From an uncultured Bacilli bacterium (GTDB lineage Bacteria; Bacillota_I; Bacilli_A; RFN20; CAG-826), in contig CAKVCX010000002.1 in assembly GCA_934725985.1 (NCBI GenBank), positions 434,001 to 498,000 of the forward strand: a stretch of 64,000 bases of DNA, in the 5' to 3' direction. The notes beneath the pieces were generated by a model. That model ran no database searches. It had not been told where the DNA came from and was given only the letters and a program-made list of their open reading frames with translations. Positions 26,261 through 34,878 of this stretch are shown one piece after another (the stretch's first letter is position 1; every line of letters starts with the position of its first letter). The position numbers were made by a program, and so were the translations under genes.

Positions 26261-26640
26261 ATCGTTGTTTCTTTTTCATTATAAAATTTGAAGGTTATCG
26301 ATTGTCCCTAAGGACTTAATCATCCATAGTCCCTCGTTTCATTCATCCAAGATGTTTTCTTTTTATTCAGGCTTTCAAGGGACGATTGTAGTTTTATCCC
26401 TTTGCCTTTCTTGTAGGATTTATCCTACATCGCTTCCTCAAGGGCTTATTTCGCAATGTCATGCTTTTCATGACTTTTTCAATAATCGTTCAATCATTGG
26501 GATAAACGCCCAATAGTTCCTGTAATCGTTCATTTGTTAGGGTAATCGTTCAATCATTGACGTTTCAAATCTATAAATCTTTATATTAAAAGAGTTGCAA
26601 AGGCACTATGAATCGTTTTCTAACGTATCAAAGTTCGTGA
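26261..26640 (-). other. Hairpin-rich non-coding stretch upstream of a terminator
   Basis: Seen on the minus strand: a perfect TGTAGGA-TAAA-TCCTACA hairpin, GTCATG-AAAAG-CATGAC, TTGGG-CGTTTAT-CCCAA, a long-range GTCCCT/AGGGAC pair, and three copies of an (A/T)GA(T)TGAACGATTA-like repeat near 26484-26563. Frames here are short and broken (e.g. NERLQELLGVYPND-stop). It could be a structured RNA ending at the 26228 terminator or a decayed gene; I cannot decide. Confidence 0.4.
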
Positions 26641-26732
26641 GTTCGAACCAACGGTAGGAATTGAACCCACGTAAAAATAAAAAAGTTCAATACATTTTTA
26701 CTGTATCAAACTAATGCATTCTTAATGGCAGG
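26578..26732. repeat. Direct repeat C, copy next to tRNA-Trp
   Basis: Partner of 24236-24375. It covers the tRNA-Trp 3' end, its terminator, and two T-arm-like remnants on the minus strand (GTGGGTTCAATTCCTACC, and GGTTCGAACTC). This arrangement is what repeated integration or duplication at the 3' end of a tRNA gene would leave. Confidence 0.65.
26678..26712 (-). terminator. Terminator of tRNA-Trp
   Basis: AGTTTGATACA (26712-26702) pairs over 11 bp with TGTATTGAACT (26694-26684, two G-T pairs), followed on the minus strand by TTTTTT, 14 bases after the encoded CCA. Confidence 0.85.
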
Positions 26733-26799
26733 GACTGAAGGAATCGAACCCTCACCAAAGGTTTTGGAGACCTTTGTTCTACCTTTAAACTAAGTCCCT
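26726..26799 (-). tRNA. trnW: tRNA-Trp (anticodon CCA)
   Basis: Read on the minus strand: acceptor AGGGACT pairing with AGTCCCT, D arm GTT...AAC with GG in the loop, anticodon arm AAGGT-CTCCAAA-ACCTT with anticodon CCA, T arm GAGGG-TTCGATT-CCTTC, discriminator G and an encoded CCA. 74 nt. The CCA anticodon reads only UGG, agreeing with UGA being a stop. Its 3' end borders the accessory island. Confidence 0.95.
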
Positions 26800-26829
26800 A
26801 TTTCACCTTATTAAATAAGGCGAAAAGGA

Positions 26830-27246
26830 TTATAGCCCTTTTAGGACTTTGTTGACAAGACCCATATCGCATTTGCCATTGTAATTCATCCTAAAATGTT
26901 TCATAACAGATGGAATGGATTTATCATCTAATTTGGAAATGATTTCTATTATTTCTTCTTCGTTTAACATCTTCGGAAGGAATTTAACAATTGCTTCCTT
27001 TTGACGAAGAATAGCTTCATATTCTTCTTTTCTATTAGCCTGCAAATAGGTATTCCCTTCTTCGTCTAATTCCTTGGAGAACTTTGTTATTATTTTAACC
27101 ACATCGGCATCGCTAACTTCGTTTCCTTTACCGGAGGTTAATAGATTTTGATAGGAAGAAATAACTAATGAATATGCAGTCCTAGCATCCTTATCATGGG
27201 CTTTCATAGCCTCAATGTTGGCTTTTTTAATTTGATCAATTAACAT
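26830..27246 (-). CDS. yqeY: YqeY / GatB-related domain protein
   Basis: 138 aa, matching the small YqeY family related to the C-terminal tRNA-binding domain of GatB. Seen: LIDQIKKANIEAMKAHDKDA, LDEEGNTYLQANRKEE, and the C-terminal MKHFRMNYNGKCDMGLVNKVLK, where a more usual form is GK.DM..V...VK. The cellular role is not settled; a link to tRNA amidation is inferred from the domain. ATG 27246 has AAGGA 6-7 bases ahead. A TTG at 27252 would overlap it. Thirty bases upstream of tRNA-Trp. Confidence 0.92.
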   Translation of the reverse strand: MLIDQIKKANIEAMKAHDKDARTAYSLVISSYQNLLTSGKGNEVSDADVVKIITKFSKELDEEGNTYLQANRKEEYEAILRQKEAIVKFLPKMLNEEEIIEIISKLDDKSIPSVMKHFRMNYNGKCDMGLVNKVLKGL

Positions 27247-27276
27247 AAACAATCCTTCTTTCTAATATTATAAACT

Positions 27277-28914
27277 CTAAATTGTTTCTTTATGGATAAT
27301 ATCTTTGCTAGACCTAACTAAAAAATAATAAAAAGGCATTATTTCTAACCTTCCTAAAAACATAGCAATAGATAAAATCCAAAGCAAGATGTTATAGCAA
27401 TATAGAGGATTATTGGCCTTATAAGAGAAGAAATCGAGAATGGTATTACCTGTCCCGCTTAAAGAGGAGACTACCTCATATAAACACTCCTGCACATTGA
27501 TATTAGGCAAAAAAGATAAAACAAAAGTAAGGAAAAAAGTCACGAGCAAATACAAAATTAAATATAGTGAACTATCCTTGTATAATTCGGGAGTAACTTC
27601 TTCTGTTTTACCTGCCCTAATTATATTATGCGGATATAATTGCCTTTTCGGCGTTAATTTATATTTTATTGACCAATAAAGCTCTTTCATGACAACAATA
27701 AATCTATATTGTTTTATACCGCCTCCAGTAGAGCCCATTCCCCCGCCTATAAGCATACAAATAATGGATAAATAAATTACCCCTTGTCCTAAATAGGCAA
27801 TATTGGGGACGTTACCAAACCCAGTTGTAGTCAAACAAGAAATTAGTTGAAAAGCAGCATAACGCAAAGAAGAAGGATAATCTATTGGATTAGCAAAAGA
27901 GGAGGAAGCATAGTCAAATTGACATAAGCACATTGCCGACCCGCATAAAATAGTAAAAAGAAGGAAAAAGGAAGCGAATTTAATTTCGCAGTCATTTAAA
28001 AAATTCTTCCATTTTCCTCTTAATAAATTATAAATAAGCAAAAAGGAAGTAGCCCCCAATAGCATTATGCAACAAGTCGTTATTTCAGCCCCAATTGGAT
28101 TATATTCAAATACTCCATTTCCAGTATAGGAAGAAGATTCAAAATAATAAAAACCGCTGCTTCTAGTTGAAAAGCCTCCAGTTGCCATGCCGCTAATGGA
28201 ATGACATAAGGCTTCAAAAAAATCCATGCCAAATAACCATAATGCAAAAGATCCTAAAGCAATAATAAGGCAATAAATAGAAAAGGTGACTTTTGCGGTT
28301 TTTGCCAAATTCGGAAGCAACCTGTCATTATGTCCTTCTGTATAAAATAGTTTCATTCCATAACGGTCTGAAACGGCGCTAGTCACAATTAAAACAAGCC
28401 CTATCCCTCCAAAAAATTGAGTAAGTGCTCTATAGAAAAGATAGACGTGGGGACAAAAAGTATCTAACCCATATGCCGCTTTTCCATCCAATAAGTTTTT
28501 AAAAACGGTTAACCCAGCTGCTGAAAACCCGGATACCGATTCAAAAAAGGATTCGCTAAAGTTCATTTTTATCGAATCTATTTCTGGATAGAAATATTGA
28601 TTAAGAAAAAAAGGCAAAGCCCCAATTAAAACGGCACTAAGCCAAATTGATACAAGCAAGACGGAATCTTGATGCTTGCCTAGCTGAGATTTATCTACCC
28701 CTTTAGTCAAAACTAGATACATTAAAAGGCCAATTACCAAGCTACCAACGCCTGGGACCAAGAAAGCTTTGTAGCACATCCACTCATTAGGAAAAAAGGC
28801 AATCACAAGCAAAGGAAGCAGGATTATTAGGCCTATAAAAGCCATGAACAAAGAAACATAGCCAAAAATAAGACGATAACCCGCACCAAATTTTCTTTTA
28901 AAAAGACTATTCAA
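27277..28914 (-). CDS. trkH: TrkH/KtrB-family potassium channel subunit
   Basis: An integral membrane protein that passes K+ (with Na+ or H+) under control of RCK proteins. About ten membrane segments and the repeated selectivity loops of the family: ESVSGFSAAGLTVF, SISGMATGGFSTR, LTTTGFGNVP and SLSGTGNT. GGGMGSTGGGIKQYRF, the intramembrane gate region, is also present. I prefer TTG 28914, 9 bases after GGGAG and overlapping the RCK gene by 8. An ATG at 28959 would add 15 residues (MIKRRLWPLLREKKK) but has no ribosome site. Same operon as the two RCK genes upstream. Confidence 0.93.
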   Translation of the reverse strand: MNSLFKRKFGAGYRLIFGYVSLFMAFIGLIILLPLLVIAFFPNEWMCYKAFLVPGVGSLVIGLLMYLVLTKGVDKSQLGKHQDSVLLVSIWLSAVLIGALPFFLNQYFYPEIDSIKMNFSESFFESVSGFSAAGLTVFKNLLDGKAAYGLDTFCPHVYLFYRALTQFFGGIGLVLIVTSAVSDRYGMKLFYTEGHNDRLLPNLAKTAKVTFSIYCLIIALGSFALWLFGMDFFEALCHSISGMATGGFSTRSSGFYYFESSSYTGNGVFEYNPIGAEITTCCIMLLGATSFLLIYNLLRGKWKNFLNDCEIKFASFFLLFTILCGSAMCLCQFDYASSSFANPIDYPSSLRYAAFQLISCLTTTGFGNVPNIAYLGQGVIYLSIICMLIGGGMGSTGGGIKQYRFIVVMKELYWSIKYKLTPKRQLYPHNIIRAGKTEEVTPELYKDSSLYLILYLLVTFFLTFVLSFLPNINVQECLYEVVSSLSGTGNTILDFFSYKANNPLYCYNILLWILSIAMFLGRLEIMPFYYFLVRSSKDIIHKETI

Positions 28915-29578
28915 CTTCTTTTTCTCCCTTAATAAAGGCCATAACCTTCTTTTGATCATTAGGCGTGCAAACTATTAGAAGTTTATCTTTGGGTCTTATT
29001 ATTGTATCGCCTTTTGGAATTATTACTTCCGGGGTTCTATATATGCAACTAATGGAAGCATAGGGAGGAAAGCCAATCTCCTTTAAAGATTTATTCGCAA
29101 TGGGAAACCTAGATAAGACAAGTGCCTCAATCATAACTATTTTATCGTTTTCTAGCGATAAAGTTTCCATAATGCTTTCCACGCTCGATTCATTTTTAAC
29201 CGATTGTCCTAGCAAATAAGAAGAAGAAATAACCGAATCGATTCCTAGTTTTTTATAAACATCGACGTTTTTAGGATTATTGACAAGACATACGCATTTT
29301 TTGGCATTAAAACATTTTTTGGCAAGCTGACAAGTCGCGTAATTATCTGTATCTTTTTGGCATAGCGAAATAAAAGCATCCGCATCATAGGCATTAGCCT
29401 CATCAAGGGCAAACTTCCTCCAAGGAGAACCGACATAGACTGGTATCTTACATCTTTTTAAGATAATTTCAGCCATTTCTTTTGAGGGATTAATAACAAT
29501 AAGGTCATCGCCTTTTCCAGAAAACATCTTAATGATGAATTCTGCTTCCTCATTTCCGCCTGCTATAACGATTTTCAT
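28907..29578 (-). CDS. RCK (TrkA-N + TrkA-C) potassium-uptake regulator
   Basis: 223 aa, the length of KtrA. An N-terminal Rossmann-type RCK_N domain (1-130) carries a degenerate nucleotide loop, IVIAGGNEEAEFI instead of G-x-G-x-x-G. A TrkA-C domain (about 135-220) follows: ALVLSRFPIANKSLKEIGFP, then EVIIPKGDTIIRPKDKLLIV. Its start overlaps the previous RCK gene by ATGA. It probably forms the cytosolic gating ring under TrkH with that partner. The degraded loop suggests this subunit may not bind NAD or ATP normally (inference). Confidence 0.88.
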   Translation of the reverse strand: MKIVIAGGNEEAEFIIKMFSGKGDDLIVINPSKEMAEIILKRCKIPVYVGSPWRKFALDEANAYDADAFISLCQKDTDNYATCQLAKKCFNAKKCVCLVNNPKNVDVYKKLGIDSVISSSYLLGQSVKNESSVESIMETLSLENDKIVMIEALVLSRFPIANKSLKEIGFPPYASISCIYRTPEVIIPKGDTIIRPKDKLLIVCTPNDQKKVMAFIKGEKEVE

Positions 29579-29988
29579 TTATCTACTCCTGAACGAAGCA
29601 AATTGAATCTATCCTTAGATAGTTGGAAAGGATAAATGGCCTTTATGGACATCCCTTGAATCAATAAACCTTTATCTGGATCATCGAAACGGACATAAAT
29701 ATAAGGGACCCCATATACTCTTGCACATAAATGGGCCAAAAATAAATTAACATTGTCGTCGCCTGTTGTAATAACTACTTGTCTAGCCGATTCGATGCCA
29801 GCTTCTTCAAGTTCATCGACATCAGTCGCGTTAGCTACTATTTTATAACCAGAAAAAACGTCATCAAGGCGATTAAAAGACTCTTTATCTTCATCGATTA
29901 CAATGACATCTTCCCCCTGGGAAGAAGAATAATTGGCAATAGAAGAACCAAGCCTTCCGCAACCTATGATAATGCTCTTGTTTTTCAT
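29575..29988 (-). CDS. RCK_N (TrkA-N) domain protein without TrkA-C
   Basis: 137 aa, only the Rossmann-fold RCK_N domain: IIIGCGRLGSSIANYSSSQG (intact G-x-G-x-x-G), the acidic VIVIDEDKES after strand 2, ATDVDELEEAG, and VITTGDDNVN. No TrkA-C domain follows: the frame ends in TGA within ATGA, and the next RCK gene starts. Together with the 223-aa protein it resembles a two-lobed TrkA that has been split and has lost its first TrkA-C. First gene of the K+ operon. Confidence 0.88.
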   Translation of the reverse strand: MKNKSIIIGCGRLGSSIANYSSSQGEDVIVIDEDKESFNRLDDVFSGYKIVANATDVDELEEAGIESARQVVITTGDDNVNLFLAHLCARVYGVPYIYVRFDDPDKGLLIQGMSIKAIYPFQLSKDRFNLLRSGVDK

Positions 29989-30037
29989 AAATATCCTATA
30001 AGCACGTTGATTATACTATTCTAGGCAAAAGAAACAA

Positions 30038-30640
30038 TTACTCGACTTCCTTATCATTGCCAAGTCTAGTATGCAAGGAAGTAATTACTTCTACATCAGG
30101 GTAAATTGAAGTTATTTCTTTATATTTCGCCAAGGTATCTTTCTTTTTTAAACCCTTAAAAAGGAAATCCCTATATCTAGTTAAACTCCATTTAATGAAT
30201 TCCCTAGTCGCATTGCTCATATAATAATAAGGCGACCTTTCTAAAAAATAATTAAGGGTAGTATCTCTATTAAAATGCTTTGGATCATAAACCTTAGAAG
30301 CCGAAAGCATATCGCAGACATATTCCATCGCATATTTATATGGCATTGTTTTAACTACGATTACCCCTTTAAAAAAATCAGTCCAGTATTCCCAATGATG
30401 GGGGTTTCTTTTAGTATGGTGTTGACAAATAGAGGAGTAATAATTATTTGCCATCCTTTGCTCATAAACAGGAGAATGCACCCCAACGAAATATTTAACC
30501 GAAGGAAAAAATTCTTTTGGGGAAAATTTAGACAAATCATGCTTTAAGGCATGAAAGAAAATGCCGCAATGGGATGCGTTTTTAATAACTAAATGACGAT
30601 GCTTTAAGATTGTATGAAGATGACCAAAAAATTTATTCAT
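30038..30640 (-). CDS. DUF5662 family protein
   Basis: 200 aa. It fits DUF5662, a family of unknown function found in Firmicutes and phages: FFHALKHDLSKFSPKEFFPSV, then NPHHWEYW, and a C-terminal RSPYYYMSNAT region. The spacing of HALKHDLSK and HHTKRNPHH recalls an HD-type metal site, but that is only an inference. The start overlaps the sirtuin stop by 4 bases, so the two are co-translated. Confidence 0.8.
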   Translation of the reverse strand: MNKFFGHLHTILKHRHLVIKNASHCGIFFHALKHDLSKFSPKEFFPSVKYFVGVHSPVYEQRMANNYYSSICQHHTKRNPHHWEYWTDFFKGVIVVKTMPYKYAMEYVCDMLSASKVYDPKHFNRDTTLNYFLERSPYYYMSNATREFIKWSLTRYRDFLFKGLKKKDTLAKYKEITSIYPDVEVITSLHTRLGNDKEVE

Positions 30641-31374
30641 ATGTTCTTTCCTAATAATAATTTCTCCAAATTATCCCCCACGTCCCCTCTAATTAGGTAA
30701 TCAAAAAAGTTATCTTTTAAAGTAGGAGCATTGTTAATCAAAATTGAAAGTTTCCCAGAAAAATAGTCAATCAAGCCAGCAATAGGATAAACCAATAGGC
30801 TAGTCCCGGCTACAATTAAACAATCGGCATGGCTAACTAGTTCTAGGCATTTAGATAAAATAACCTCGTTTAAGCTTTCTTGATACAAAATAACATCGGG
30901 TTTAATCAATCCACCGCAGCAACAAAAAGGAACCCCCTTTGTATCCAATTCACTTAAACTATACTTTTTATGGCATCTAAGGCAATGATAAGAATAAACT
31001 GTTCCATGCACTTCGTATACTTTCCTAGACCCTGCTTTTTGATGCAAACCATCGATATTTTGAGTAATGATGGAAATATCGTGGGTTTTTTCAAAACTAG
31101 CCAAAGCAAAGTGGGCTTTGTTGGGATTGGCATCCTTATAAACCATATTATTCCAATAAAAAGAGTAGAATTCTTTCGTATGGGAACAAAAATAAGATAA
31201 GGAGAGAAGTTCTTCATAACTTACTCCGTATTTGTTTTTAACTTTATAAAGCCCATCTTTAGAACGAAAATCAGGGATATTCGAAGCAGTTGAAACCCCT
31301 GCCCCACCTAAAAAAACAATAGATTGGGATTGGCAAATTTGTTTATGAAGTAAAGTAAAATTTAGTCTATCCAT
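30637..31374 (-). CDS. NAD-dependent protein deacylase (sirtuin)
   Basis: 245 aa. Removes acyl groups from lysines using NAD. Seen: the NAD loop FLGGAGVSTASNIPDFRSKDGL, cited by its core GAGVSTASNIPDFRS; TQNIDGLHQKAG; the catalytic His in EVHGTVYSYHC; four zinc Cys (CLRC, then CCC); and VAGTSLLVYP. The Ala-Gly/Tyr-Arg features of desuccinylases are not evident, so deacetylase activity is likely. It overlaps the glycerophosphodiesterase gene by 13 bases. Confidence 0.94.
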   Translation of the reverse strand: MDRLNFTLLHKQICQSQSIVFLGGAGVSTASNIPDFRSKDGLYKVKNKYGVSYEELLSLSYFCSHTKEFYSFYWNNMVYKDANPNKAHFALASFEKTHDISIITQNIDGLHQKAGSRKVYEVHGTVYSYHCLRCHKKYSLSELDTKGVPFCCCGGLIKPDVILYQESLNEVILSKCLELVSHADCLIVAGTSLLVYPIAGLIDYFSGKLSILINNAPTLKDNFFDYLIRGDVGDNLEKLLLGKNI

Positions 31375-32108
31375 CTTCTTGAAGCTTCTTTAACTAACTT
31401 TAAATCTTCTTCTTTTAACAATTCAAAAGTAACCATATCAATTCTTTTTCTTATTTTGTTCAATTCATCTAGGTTTCTAATCGTCCAGACATTAACCACC
31501 CTTTTTCTAGCAAAGGAAGCTACTTTCTTATTATCTAGCAATGAAAAATCGACATCTAGATAAGAAAAGAAATGTCTAAAAGGAAGAATATCCAACCTAT
31601 TTTGGCAAATTAATAGACCCGTGGTATATTCTTTTTTAAAAGAAAAAAACAATAAGGCGCGAGGATCAAAAGAAATTAGGGTAACACTTTTCTTATTCTG
31701 AACGCTTTTTAAGCATTTATTTACTTCTTTCGCAAGAGTATAAAAATTGCCTTTATAAGTTTTTAATTCGATTACGATAGGTACTCTTTCCTTATTCAAA
31801 GAGAGCACTTCTTCTAAAGTTGGAAGGGTTTCCCCATCTAGAAGTCTATAATTTTCCTTTATATCCTTTAAACTTAATTTTTCAATGATTCCATCCTTAT
31901 TGGTTACTCTTTTTAAAGTAGAATCATGACAAACAATTAATTTTTTATCTAGAGTCAAGTGAACGTCTAATTCAAAAGCTAAATTAAGTTCGATGGCTTT
32001 TTTAAAAGAGAATAAACCGTTCTCGCTAATTTTATCATCGTGATAGCCGCGATGGGCAATTCCTTTGAATAACCTATCATCGTATTTAGAATAATCGATT
32101 GTACCCAT
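31362..32108 (-). CDS. Glycerophosphodiester phosphodiesterase
   Basis: 248 aa, no signal peptide, so cytosolic. Cleaves glycerophosphodiesters to sn-glycerol-3-phosphate and an alcohol. GDPD motifs in order: GIAHRGYHDDKISENGLFSF (His-Arg-Gly and Glu-Asn), FELDVHLTLDKKLIVCHDST (Glu/Asp metal pair and catalytic His), TLEEVLSL, and IVIELKTY. The C-terminal VVNVWTIRNLDEL is also typical. First gene of a short operon with the sirtuin and the DUF5662 protein. Confidence 0.93.
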   Translation of the reverse strand: MGTIDYSKYDDRLFKGIAHRGYHDDKISENGLFSFKKAIELNLAFELDVHLTLDKKLIVCHDSTLKRVTNKDGIIEKLSLKDIKENYRLLDGETLPTLEEVLSLNKERVPIVIELKTYKGNFYTLAKEVNKCLKSVQNKKSVTLISFDPRALLFFSFKKEYTTGLLICQNRLDILPFRHFFSYLDVDFSLLDNKKVASFARKRVVNVWTIRNLDELNKIRKRIDMVTFELLKEEDLKLVKEASRRWID

Positions 32109-32186
32109 AGTTATAAATATAAACTCTTTTTTTCTTTTTTAAAGAAAATGCCCTTCATTAAGCATTAAAGATCCTTCCTGAGCAAA

Positions 32187-33587
32187 TTAGACAACTCTTT
32201 CCCAAATTTCTTCATATTCCCTTCTATATAAAGGGTAATGCCTCCACAATGTTTTCGCATAGGAATTGTTTTTGATATCACGTGTCGCGAACTCTTTATT
32301 AAGCGAGATAAAGCCTTTTATGTATTTTTCGGCAAAAAATTCAATAAAAATACTAGGGAGAAGAGCAAGAAACAAAGGCAAACTCGGTCCAAAAGATAAT
32401 AACAAGGCTAAGCTTGCTTCTCTTTTATTAGAAACAAAGCAAAAGAAAGAAAGCATAAAAGCATAAGTTATCAAAAGCATTTCATTGCTATCTAAATTCA
32501 AAGCTAATGAAAATAAATAGGAGAATATAACGCCCATTATATTGCCAATAGATAAAGTAGGTATAATATTTCCACCCGAGAAATGGCTAGAAAAGGAAAA
32601 TAGAATTAAAATTAGCCTAGCCAAAAATAATTCCAAAACATAAACAATTCCTTTTTCTAGATAAGCTAGATTAGTTTCAATAATCGCAGCTCCAGTCCCT
32701 AAGCAAGAAGGAATATATAACCTAAATAGACTTATCAAAACTAAAGCTCCTAGCAAAGATATTAGATACGTGTAGGCTTTTTCTTTCCAATGATAGAAAC
32801 GAAGAAGTCCTAAAAAGTGAACAAACAAATATCCTAAAGGCAAACAAATTAAGGGAATTAAAATAAAAATCCAATAGTTAGATAAACTAGACAATGAAAG
32901 ATTAAAAAGAGAATTATTGAATTCATTGAATAGAAATGCTTTATAAAAGCAATCCTTATAATCATTAAAATAAAGCAATCCTTTTAAGCTGCTATAAAGC
33001 AAATAACCTAATATTGAGCAAAGGCAACCTTCTATTATCAATTTATATTCATTTTTAAAGTAGGATTTATGCCATTTAGAAGGAATAAAAGAATAAAAAA
33101 TTCCTGCTAAAGGATTAGCAAAAGCCAAGGAAAAGCCAACACTCGCGCCAACTTTAATCGCTCTAGTTAGCCTAGTTTCATCTTGTCTAGAAAAAGAAAA
33201 AACAAGCCCAAAGCATAAAGAAGACATATAAACGCTTGGGGCTTCTCCTCCTAAAGCTAAGCCCATTAAAAAGGAACTTAAACAAGTCAAAAAACAAATC
33301 AATATTCCTTTCAGATAACGAATTTTTAATCCCTTGGAAACAAAAAAAGTAACAACTGAAACTGATTCGTTTCTAATCCTACAAGTCGAAAGAAGACTTA
33401 ATTGAAATAATCCTAAAAACAAAATGGAAACAAATAAAAAGACTACTTTTATAGGAGAAGAAAAGAAATCTAGATTAATAAAGAAAGACGATTTTTTCAT
33501 TAAAATATGAAAAGAAAGCAAAACAAAAACACTTAACAAGGTTGCTAGAATTAGCAATATGATTAATCTTATTTTTGCTTTTTTCAT
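32187..33587 (-). CDS. ClC-family chloride channel/antiporter
   Basis: 466 aa with ten or more membrane segments. Two of the three ClC anion-site motifs are recognisable: ALGGEAPSVYMSS (family G-R/K-E-G-P) and HFSGGNIIPTLSIGNIMG (family G-G-x-F-x-P). The first motif has Glu followed by Ala rather than Gly, and the GSGIP-type motif near the start is not clear. The gating Glu is kept. It is more diverged than a typical EriC. Standing alone with about 80 bases on each side. Confidence 0.78.
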   Translation of the reverse strand: MKKAKIRLIILLILATLLSVFVLLSFHILMKKSSFFINLDFFSSPIKVVFLFVSILFLGLFQLSLLSTCRIRNESVSVVTFFVSKGLKIRYLKGILICFLTCLSSFLMGLALGGEAPSVYMSSLCFGLVFSFSRQDETRLTRAIKVGASVGFSLAFANPLAGIFYSFIPSKWHKSYFKNEYKLIIEGCLCSILGYLLYSSLKGLLYFNDYKDCFYKAFLFNEFNNSLFNLSLSSLSNYWIFILIPLICLPLGYLFVHFLGLLRFYHWKEKAYTYLISLLGALVLISLFRLYIPSCLGTGAAIIETNLAYLEKGIVYVLELFLARLILILFSFSSHFSGGNIIPTLSIGNIMGVIFSYLFSLALNLDSNEMLLITYAFMLSFFCFVSNKREASLALLLSFGPSLPLFLALLPSIFIEFFAEKYIKGFISLNKEFATRDIKNNSYAKTLWRHYPLYRREYEEIWERVV

Positions 33588-33665
33588 AGATGCTTATAAA
33601 AATACTAGATAATTATTTTTATTATTTTCCCATAGTCAACAATAAAGGAAGAAAAAAGAAATTAA

Positions 33666-34877
33666 TTATTTTTTTAGCTTTATAAAAAACGTAATATCCT
33701 TGCCAGAAGAAGAGAAAACCTTGATTTCTCCTTTATTGGCTAAGACAATTTCTTTGGCAATAGATAGCCCTATGCCATAACCACTGCTAGAGCGAGACCT
33801 ATTGGGGTCAAGAGAATAAAACCTGTCGAAAATGTGATCTAGCCTAGATAAATCAAATTGGTCACAAGTATTATAAAAAGAAACAAAGGCAAACTTTTTA
33901 TCATCATATAGTTTAAGGGTGAATTCTCCGTTTTCATTTACATATTTTGTCGCATTTTCAATCAATATAAGAAATAATTTCATCAAAGACGATTCATCGC
34001 CTTTTACCTTTATTGCATCACCAATAGAAGAATTTACTTTGACATTCTTGCTTAAGAAAATCTTTTGAAAAGGTACGGTTGCCTCTAAAAGGAGCTCAGT
34101 CAAATCCACTTCTTTTATTTCTTTTTTTGTTAAAAGTTCTTCAGTTTTATATAAGGAAACCATCTCATTTATTAAAATAGATAATCTTTTTGTTTGTTTC
34201 TTAATTGAAGTAACGTATTCATTATTAGGCAAAGAAATTGATAAAGCATCCGCGTTAGCGCTAATAATGGCTAATGGGGTTTTTAGTTCATGAGAAGCAT
34301 CGGTTAAAAACATTTTTTCTTTTTTCTCTAATTCTACATAAGGAGAAATTGCTTTTTTAGAAAAGAAAAAGGAAGCAAGGGAAATAGAAGCAAAGCAAGC
34401 CAAAGAAACGCCAATTGAAACATATAAGGTAATATCGATTAAAGTTATTTCGCTTCTTGCATCGACAAATAAATACAAATCATTATTTTTGTCATAGGAA
34501 AATTTTGAATAATAAAGTTCTTTTATCCTGCCAAAATCATCAAACCTGTCATTAGAAGCAAGAATAACCAAGTCAACCAATTGTTCTTCGCTTCCCGCCT
34601 TGAATTCATTTTTAACAATAGAAACATCGTTTTGGGTCAATTTTTTCTTTCTAGCATCTGCAAAAGCAAAAAAATACCTAGGAAGTATTTCATCTTCGTC
34701 TATAGTTTCATTCGTTGAGGATATGTAGTTATCATAAATGGTTGCTATATTGCTTCTTATAGCGGATTCGGTTTGGAAATGCATTGTTAGATTCAAAACA
34801 AGACAAATCAAAAACAAAACCCCGAAAGAAATGACAGAGATTAAAACGGCAAATTTGGTTTTCAGTTTGGAAATCAT
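33666..34877 (-). CDS. Sensor histidine kinase (HisKA type)
   Basis: 403 aa. Membrane helices at about 8-30 and 148-172 enclose an extracellular sensor of about 115 residues. Then come the H box with phospho-His (FLTDASHELKTPLAIISANA), the N box (LILIENATKYVNENGEF), and G boxes (SGYGIGLSIAKEIVLANKG). It partners with the OmpR-type regulator located 1 base upstream. Signal unknown. Confidence 0.94.
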   Translation of the reverse strand: MISKLKTKFAVLISVISFGVLFLICLVLNLTMHFQTESAIRSNIATIYDNYISSTNETIDEDEILPRYFFAFADARKKKLTQNDVSIVKNEFKAGSEEQLVDLVILASNDRFDDFGRIKELYYSKFSYDKNNDLYLFVDARSEITLIDITLYVSIGVSLACFASISLASFFFSKKAISPYVELEKKEKMFLTDASHELKTPLAIISANADALSISLPNNEYVTSIKKQTKRLSILINEMVSLYKTEELLTKKEIKEVDLTELLLEATVPFQKIFLSKNVKVNSSIGDAIKVKGDESSLMKLFLILIENATKYVNENGEFTLKLYDDKKFAFVSFYNTCDQFDLSRLDHIFDRFYSLDPNRSRSSSGYGIGLSIAKEIVLANKGEIKVFSSSGKDITFFIKLKK

Positions 34878-34878
34878 T

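Noticed and set aside
26633..26672. Additional tRNA genes suggested by GGTTCGAACTC and GGGTTCAATTCC on the minus strand
   Set aside because: Only T-arm-like pieces are present; no acceptor, D or anticodon arms precede them, so they are treated as remnants.
28915..28959. Longer TrkH from ATG 28959
   Set aside because: It would overlap the RCK gene by 53 bases with no ribosome site; TTG 28914 has GGGAG at proper distance. Kept as an alternative only.
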